Below, in pieces: positions 59,898 through 64,000 of a stretch of 64,000 nt of DNA (position 1 is the stretch's first letter; the number at the start of each line of letters is the position of its first letter). This DNA comes from JAJRTE01 sp964418585 (lineage in GTDB: Bacteria; Myxococcota_A; UBA796; JAJRTE01), in contig CAYQMG010000055.1 in NCBI GenBank assembly GCA_964418585.1, positions 1 to 64,000 on the forward strand, given 5' to 3'. The notes beneath the pieces are model-generated. The model made no database searches. It saw only the letters and a program-made list of their open reading frames with translations, and was not told the origin of the DNA. Position numbers and translations under genes: made by a program.

Positions 59898-61940
59898 TCA
59901 CGTCATGATCACGACGCGGGCGTTCTCGCCGCCGTATCCGTCCGGTTCCCGATTGAGGTTTTCGGGGTCCACGACCCACTGGCGGCCATTGATGACGAAC
60001 TTGTAGCTATACCAGTCGGGGCGGTCGAACGTCACCTGGACGGACCAGAGCCCTGGGGCTTTCCAGGTCATGGGGGTGGCGTCCGGGTCCCACTGGTTGA
60101 AGTCTCCTGCGACCGTCACGGAATGAGCCTGGCGTTCCCGGTCGAAGTAGTAGAAGGTGACGCGGCGCCCGTGTACCGCCGGGGAAGTGGGTCGACGAAT
60201 CCCTGTGCGGTGGAGGTCGTTCAGCGCTTCCTTGACTGCCTTTCGAGGGTGGATCAGGCCGTGACCCTGCCGTGCGACCGGGACTCCGTAGATACGGTCC
60301 GTGGTGCTTGTGAGGATCGCCTTGATCCTGGCCGGGGTGAGTTCGGGATTGGCCTCGAGCATCTGAGCGATGACGGAGCAAACGATGGGGGCGGAGAACG
60401 AAGTTCCGTCCACATGCTGGTAGAATGGTGCGACCAATTTGTGCTTTTTCATGAGTCGGTCGATCTCCCCGCGAATCGCTGCGACCGACCAGGTGTGCAT
60501 GTCGGAAGGCCAGGGCACGCCATCGTTGAGGGCGTCCTGGACATAGGATGCGACTTCGTGGTCCGGAGCTTCCTGGATGAGGTGCATCCAGCCCGACTCC
60601 CGAAACAGGGGACTGCCCGGAAGGAGGGGTGCGGCGACCCAGATTCCCGGTGCCACGATCTCGGGCTTGAGGATCCCGTCCTCGGTGGGGCCATAGCTCG
60701 ACCAGTACATGCCGTAGCTTTTGACATCGAGGCGGTTTTTGTCGTCCAGCCCTCCCACTGTGATCACCGATGGCGCGCTTGCAGGGGGCCGGATCGGGCC
60801 GGACCCGTCGTCACCGCCACGATTGCCTGCGGACGCCACGACCACAATCCCCGCCTGAACCGCCCCCTCGGCGGCCTGGGCCAGTGCGGACCGCAAATAC
60901 GAACCCGGCCGATCGCCTGACAGGGAGACGTTCACGATACGGATTCCCAGGGCGTCCTTGTGCGCCACGACCCATTCGAGGGCCTCGATGATGGCTCGAG
61001 GCTGTATTCCTTTCTTGCCCCGCACCTTGAGCAGCACCACCTCGGCCCCCGGGGCGATGCTTCGGTAGAGGCCCTTGGAGAGGTAGCCGTTTCCGGCGGC
61101 AGCCACCGAGGTCTGCATCCCGTGCCAGGAATCCTCCCCCGGATCGGCGAAGTCCTCCTTGCCGGGTTCGGCGATGTTCACGTAGGCTCGCACCCGGTCC
61201 ACGGGCTGAGTAAGGTCCGGATGGGGATAGAAGCCCGAATCGATGAAGGCGATGGTGACCCCCCGTCCGGAGAACCGGGTATCGGCATTGAGCCTCAGGG
61301 GGGTGGGGATGACTCCGTAGTCGGATTCGTGATAGATGGGGAAAAAGTGGTCGAACGCCGAGTATTCCTGGTCGTCCCCGAGGAAACCGATGAGATTGTA
61401 GACATCCTGCGGAGTCCAGGGAGCATCCCCCCGCTTCACGAATAGGGGACCCGGTCGCGGCCCCCGGCGCTCCAGATAGGCCTCCAGCACGGCCGCAACT
61501 TCGGGATCCAAGGCAATGCGGCGCGGCGTCCCGTCCCGGCGAGGCAGATCGATTCCGGTGCGCCCCGGCCCCACTGCGAAAAGATGTGCGGGCTCCAGGC
61601 GACCGATGTCCTCCGCGTCGAGCGGCGTGCCATAGTAGAGCATCAAGATGGCGGCCCGCGCGTGGACCCCAAACGAGACCCGGCGGCGGAGGTGACGGAC
61701 GATCCGCTCGACCTCGTCCCGAACCTGGCTCGAAAGGTGCACGTGGAAGGACTCGAGCGTGCGTCGCCGGTAACGGCGGAGATACTTTTCCAGGGTTGCT
61801 GGAAATCCAGTCCTTGAAAAGGGCCTCGCGCGGCTCTGTGCCCTCTGATGAGCATGCGTTCCGACCCGAGACGCCCCGCCACGCGCCTCCACCACATCGC
61901 CCATGGCCGTACTCCCTCGAGTGGCCCCCGGCCGGGTCAC
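59898..61940 (-). CDS. Cytoplasmic subtilisin-like protease with integrase-like N-terminal and CBM48-like C-terminal domains
   Basis: A 680-residue protein with no signal peptide or membrane helix. Residues about 88-185 resemble the catalytic core of tyrosine recombinases (AAILMLYYGTPLDAEDI, RDGTPRRIALDPEVAAVLEAYLERRG, GPLFV). The first catalytic Arg is Asp (D108), and the HxxR...Tyr part is absent. Residues about 222-575 are an S8 protease with D234 (FIDSG), H273 (WHGMQTS), oxyanion N373 and S514 (GTSFSAP); about 75 extra residues precede the Ser. Residues about 592-680 are a CBM48/AMPK-beta-like domain (VAGDFNQWDPD, WYSYKFVINGRQWVVDP). GTG start overlaps the zinc-ribbon stop as GTGA, with AGAGG upstream. 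Substrate unknown. Confidence 0.82.
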   Translation of the reverse strand: MTRPGATRGSTAMGDVVEARGGASRVGTHAHQRAQSRARPFSRTGFPATLEKYLRRYRRRTLESFHVHLSSQVRDEVERIVRHLRRRVSFGVHARAAILMLYYGTPLDAEDIGRLEPAHLFAVGPGRTGIDLPRRDGTPRRIALDPEVAAVLEAYLERRGPRPGPLFVKRGDAPWTPQDVYNLIGFLGDDQEYSAFDHFFPIYHESDYGVIPTPLRLNADTRFSGRGVTIAFIDSGFYPHPDLTQPVDRVRAYVNIAEPGKEDFADPGEDSWHGMQTSVAAAGNGYLSKGLYRSIAPGAEVVLLKVRGKKGIQPRAIIEALEWVVAHKDALGIRIVNVSLSGDRPGSYLRSALAQAAEGAVQAGIVVVASAGNRGGDDGSGPIRPPASAPSVITVGGLDDKNRLDVKSYGMYWSSYGPTEDGILKPEIVAPGIWVAAPLLPGSPLFRESGWMHLIQEAPDHEVASYVQDALNDGVPWPSDMHTWSVAAIRGEIDRLMKKHKLVAPFYQHVDGTSFSAPIVCSVIAQMLEANPELTPARIKAILTSTTDRIYGVPVARQGHGLIHPRKAVKEALNDLHRTGIRRPTSPAVHGRRVTFYYFDRERQAHSVTVAGDFNQWDPDATPMTWKAPGLWSVQVTFDRPDWYSYKFVINGRQWVVDPENLNREPDGYGGENARVVIMT

Positions 61941-62131
61941 CGAAGCCTCTTGTTCTCGATCAGCGCCTTGTAGTAGTCCACGCTCTTGGGACTCGTCCCG
62001 TCCTGCTCGATCCAGCGGGGATGCGTGGCCCGAATCTGCTCGAGAATCTGCTGCTCCACCCGCTTGTGGTACGGAATGATGGCGTCATCCACTTCCCGGC
62101 CACACACAGGGCACACGTACTTGCCTAGCAT
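61937..62131 (-). CDS. Small zinc-ribbon protein coupled to the subtilase fusion
   Basis: A 64-residue cytoplasmic protein. One CPVCG knuckle near the N-terminus is followed by a helix (AIIPYHKRVEQQILEQIRA), then HPRW and a charged tail (SVDYYKALIENKRL). The frame is open upstream and holds a second CPECC 33 residues before, so the real protein could be longer and carry a four-Cys ribbon. The ATG at 62131 lacks a close SD, whereas a TTG near 62274 has GAGGA at 12 bases. Its stop overlaps the protease start by 4 bases, so the two are co-translated and probably act together. Family not recognised. Confidence 0.6.
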   Translation of the reverse strand: MLGKYVCPVCGREVDDAIIPYHKRVEQQILEQIRATHPRWIEQDGTSPKSVDYYKALIENKRLR

Positions 62132-62542
62132 GGTTGCGAAATCCCAGTCTCCTTCAGCCGACCCGGACGCCGGAGCACTCGTGCGGGTCGGTTCCCCTGC
62201 GTCGCCATCCGCCCACGCCCCTTCCCGCGCACAACACTCCGGACAGGCCGATGGGACGCCGACACATGCTTCCCCCAACCATAGGTCGGAATCCTCGAGG
62301 GGTCCGTCAAGCGAATTGTGACCTGCGGAGCCCCGGTCCCTCCCCACCCGGCACCCGATCCCCTGGGAATGCACCCTTCCCCGTCGGCCCCGAGGTGGGC
62401 CAACGCACCCGGCACCCGATCCCCTGGGAATGCACCCCGGTTCGCCGCCGACTCGGATTCCCTCGCAGAATGGTCAGCGTTCGTGTTACGTTTCCCTTCC
62501 AGATACGCTTCCGGCAACAGGACCAGAAGGCCAGGTTCCTCC
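62132..62542. other. Intergenic region with two 32-base direct repeats
   Basis: About 410 bases between the zinc-ribbon gene (leftward) and the GNAT gene (rightward), or less if the zinc-ribbon protein starts further upstream. It holds the direct repeats listed separately; no clear -10/-35 pair was seen. Confidence 0.5.
62345..62437. repeat. Pair of perfect 32-base direct repeats with imperfect palindromic core
   Basis: Identical 32-base copies lie at 62345-62376 and 62406-62437, 61 bases apart from start to start. Each holds ATCCCCTGGGAAT, an imperfect palindrome (10 of 13 positions). They sit between divergent genes, where paired operator sites would be expected. They could also be copies of a dispersed repeat. 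Confidence 0.75.
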
Positions 62543-63355
62543 ATGGAGACGATCGATCCGCCTCACGCAACGCCCCAGGCAACCGAGTTCATGCGGGTGT
62601 ATGCGCACGCCCTGCGCTGGACCGTGGGCCTCTTCACCCACTGGCACTGGGTGCCACCGGAAACCGCCTCCTGCTGGCACTTCTTCTGTCACCCTTCCGC
62701 CCGTGAGGTCCGCGCGGTGCTGCTCTACCTGGAACGGGTGCACTGGTGGGGCATCGTGGCTCGAGACCCGGATTCTGCGGTGAAGGCCTTTGCGAAACGG
62801 AGCCGGGAGATACCGATCCGGTTCGTCGAGGGCGATCGCGCCCACGTGGAAGCGCTCGAGCAGTCGGAATCGCTCCTCCCGTGCGGTGCGAGACGGGAAC
62901 CGTCCCTGGTGTTGCGGAGGCGGCCAGCGAAGGAGGTGGGGCCACTGCCTGCCGGATTCCGCGAGGCGCGCAAAGGCGACATTCCGGCCATTCTGGCCTA
63001 CCACAGGCAGAATCCGGGATGGGCCGCGGTCCCCTCGTGGTCGGACATCGCCTACCAGATCGAGAAGGGCGTCTACTTCGTCCAAGGGTCCCGGGGTTCG
63101 GTGCACGCCCTGGCCCGCGTCACCCCGGGCGGTGGGTTCCGGTGCATCAGCGACGTGTACACCTTTGCACCCTTTCGACGACAAGGACATGCCCACACGT
63201 TGATGCGCGGAGTCCTGAGCCGATCAGACCGTGCGGGCGAGGACGCTTGTCTCTGCGTCGAGGCGACCAACCAGCCGGCCCTGGCTCTCTACCAAGGACT
63301 CGGATTCTCCCGCTGGGACGAACGGCTGGTGCTGATCTGGAACAAGCAGCGGTAA
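62543..63355 (+). CDS. GNAT family N-acetyltransferase with an extra N-terminal domain
   Basis: A 270-residue cytoplasmic protein. Residues about 135-270 are a GNAT domain: GFREARKGDIPAILAYHRQNPG at its start, VTPGGGFRCISDVYTFAPFRRQGHAHTLMRGVL with the acetyl-CoA loop (RRQGHA), and the typical end NQPALALYQGLGFSRWDE. Residues about 1-125 are Trp/His-rich (LFTHWHWVPPE, WHFFCHPS) and may be a degenerate second GNAT or a substrate-binding part. Acceptor unknown. ATG at 62543 gives this start; the SD is weak. It converges with the anti-sigma gene. Confidence 0.82.
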   Translation: METIDPPHATPQATEFMRVYAHALRWTVGLFTHWHWVPPETASCWHFFCHPSAREVRAVLLYLERVHWWGIVARDPDSAVKAFAKRSREIPIRFVEGDRAHVEALEQSESLLPCGARREPSLVLRRRPAKEVGPLPAGFREARKGDIPAILAYHRQNPGWAAVPSWSDIAYQIEKGVYFVQGSRGSVHALARVTPGGGFRCISDVYTFAPFRRQGHAHTLMRGVLSRSDRAGEDACLCVEATNQPALALYQGLGFSRWDERLVLIWNKQR

Positions 63356-63417
63356 CCACGGTCGACCCGGGAACACGCACCCCCTCGTGCCCCTGGAAGC
63401 ACGCGGTCCGCCCGGAC

Positions 63418-64000
63418 TCACTCGTTCTCGTGCGCACCACACTTGCCGCGAAGCACGAACTGCTCCGAAGGACCGGCAGGGATGTTCGACTCAACCGATA
63501 CCACCACGGTTTCCACGTCGGCCCGGGCGGGAACTCCGAACAGGCTCCGCACCCCCTCCACGTCATCCGACAGGACCCCCAGGCTGATCGAAGAGTCGCC
63601 GCCACGCCCCCATGCCTGATAGCGCTGCGCCTCCGCCAAGGGTGGAAGGTCGAAGGCAAACAGAGCGAAGCGCGCACCATCTCCAGCAAAGAAGGCCTGG
63701 CCACGCCCTTGCCGCCCCTCCAACACACACCGCCGCGTCGATGGGTCGGCCATCAACTCGATGAGTGCATTGGCTTTCCGCAGCTCCTTCTGGCGCTGGA
63801 ACACCAGGCCTTTCCACTGGCGAAGCTGAGCTGCGTCCGCAGACCGGTCGGAAAGTATCTCGGACATTGCACTCGCCCGCTCCAGGTCGACACGCTTCTG
63901 GTGAAAAAACAGCCCGGCGAACAGCAAGGCTGCACACAGAAGCAAGGCCCCGGTCACCCGGGACCGAAGACGGCGCCGTGACGAGGACTCGAGGGTCTCC
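63418..64000 (-). CDS. Anti-sigma factor, RskA-like C-terminal domain (5' end outside the window)
   Basis: The frame stays open past the right edge, so the first codons and any N-terminal sigma-binding domain are missing. Visible from the edge: a basic cytoplasmic stretch (SSRRRLRSR), one membrane helix (VTGALLLCAALLFAGLFF), a coiled coil (about 40 residues) and a periplasmic beta-sandwich of RskA type (ALIELMADPSTRRCVLEG, YQAWGRGGDSSISLGVLSDD, VETVVVSVES, GPSEQFVLRGK). RskA-type proteins hold an ECF sigma factor and release it after proteolysis; the sigma gene would be expected just beyond the edge. Confidence 0.75.
   Translation of the reverse strand, partial: ETLESSSRRRLRSRVTGALLLCAALLFAGLFFHQKRVDLERASAMSEILSDRSADAAQLRQWKGLVFQRQKELRKANALIELMADPSTRRCVLEGRQGRGQAFFAGDGARFALFAFDLPPLAEAQRYQAWGRGGDSSISLGVLSDDVEGVRSLFGVPARADVETVVVSVESNIPAGPSEQFVLRGKCGAHENE

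Noticed and set aside
59870..59909. 17-base near-repeat (GCCTGTCACGT.ATGAT) at the end of the subtilase gene
   Set aside because: Short duplication of the last codons and stop region, 16 of 17 matches; no sign of insertion or attachment-site function.
61380..61690. Recombinase-like stretch taken as sign of a mobile element
   Set aside because: It is an internal domain of the subtilase frame, lacks catalytic residues, and no ends, tRNA site or other mobile genes are nearby.
1..64000. CRISPR arrays, rRNA, tRNA, insertion sequences, replication origin
   Set aside because: No regular spaced repeats, tRNA T-loop plus acceptor context, transposase frame or DnaA-box cluster was found by eye.

Overview
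The window is a high-GC, densely packed stretch of a Gram-negative chromosome. LolA and Wza-type export genes, outer-membrane barrels, many exported TPR proteins, a MopE-type metal-binding-repeat protein, a roadblock protein and an AgmX/PglI-type protein all point to Myxococcota or a close relative (formerly Deltaproteobacteria). That placement is inferred from gene content; no rRNA or tRNA gene was seen.

Left part (0-12 kb): the end of a secreted beta-helix-type protein, then a rightward cell-envelope run: murI, ftsE, ftsX, an EnvC-type activator, a CtpA-type protease and a YibQ-type deacetylase. This follows the classic ftsEX-envC-yibQ division logic. Leftward genes follow: a TPR protein with a roadblock protein, and a secreted parallel beta-helix protein with a near-consensus promoter.

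12-23 kb: a leftward block holds an Ig-like lipoprotein, rimO, lolA, ftsK and an HMGL-like lyase. It runs into a sugar-nucleotide cluster: a WlbA/WbpB-like oxidoreductase, an unusual phosphoheptose isomerase-acetyltransferase fusion, a wecB/wbpI-type 2-epimerase and a UDP-sugar epimerase.

23-39 kb: a short polysaccharide export (OPX) protein is paired with an outer-membrane barrel. Next come a conserved exported coiled-coil protein, a cyclic-nucleotide-binding protein and a large set of envelope proteins (AgmX/PglI C-terminal protein, small exported protein, three big TPR proteins, one anchored exported protein). The set resembles the core of the myxobacterial Agl-Glt/Nfs trans-envelope machine without its AglRQS motor. 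PBP4 (dacB) closes the block.

39-46 kb: an SppA protease fused to a beta-barrel-like domain, an orphan NtrC-type regulator with a variant sigma-54 contact loop, and a secreted metal-binding-repeat plus beta-propeller protein.

46-59 kb: a leftward nuo operon for complex I (A, C, D, E, F, G, H, J, K, L, M, N) from a clear promoter. nuoB and nuoI are absent from their usual places.

59-64 kb: a family 2 glycosyltransferase; a cytoplasmic subtilisin-like protease with an integrase-like N-terminal domain and a CBM48-like C-terminal domain, translationally coupled to a small zinc-ribbon gene; a GNAT acetyltransferase; and the C-terminal part of an RskA-like anti-sigma factor running off the edge.

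A genome-style feature is the strong over-representation of the palindrome CTCGAG (over 100 copies by eye), with a sparse zone at about 22.7-28.7 kb.
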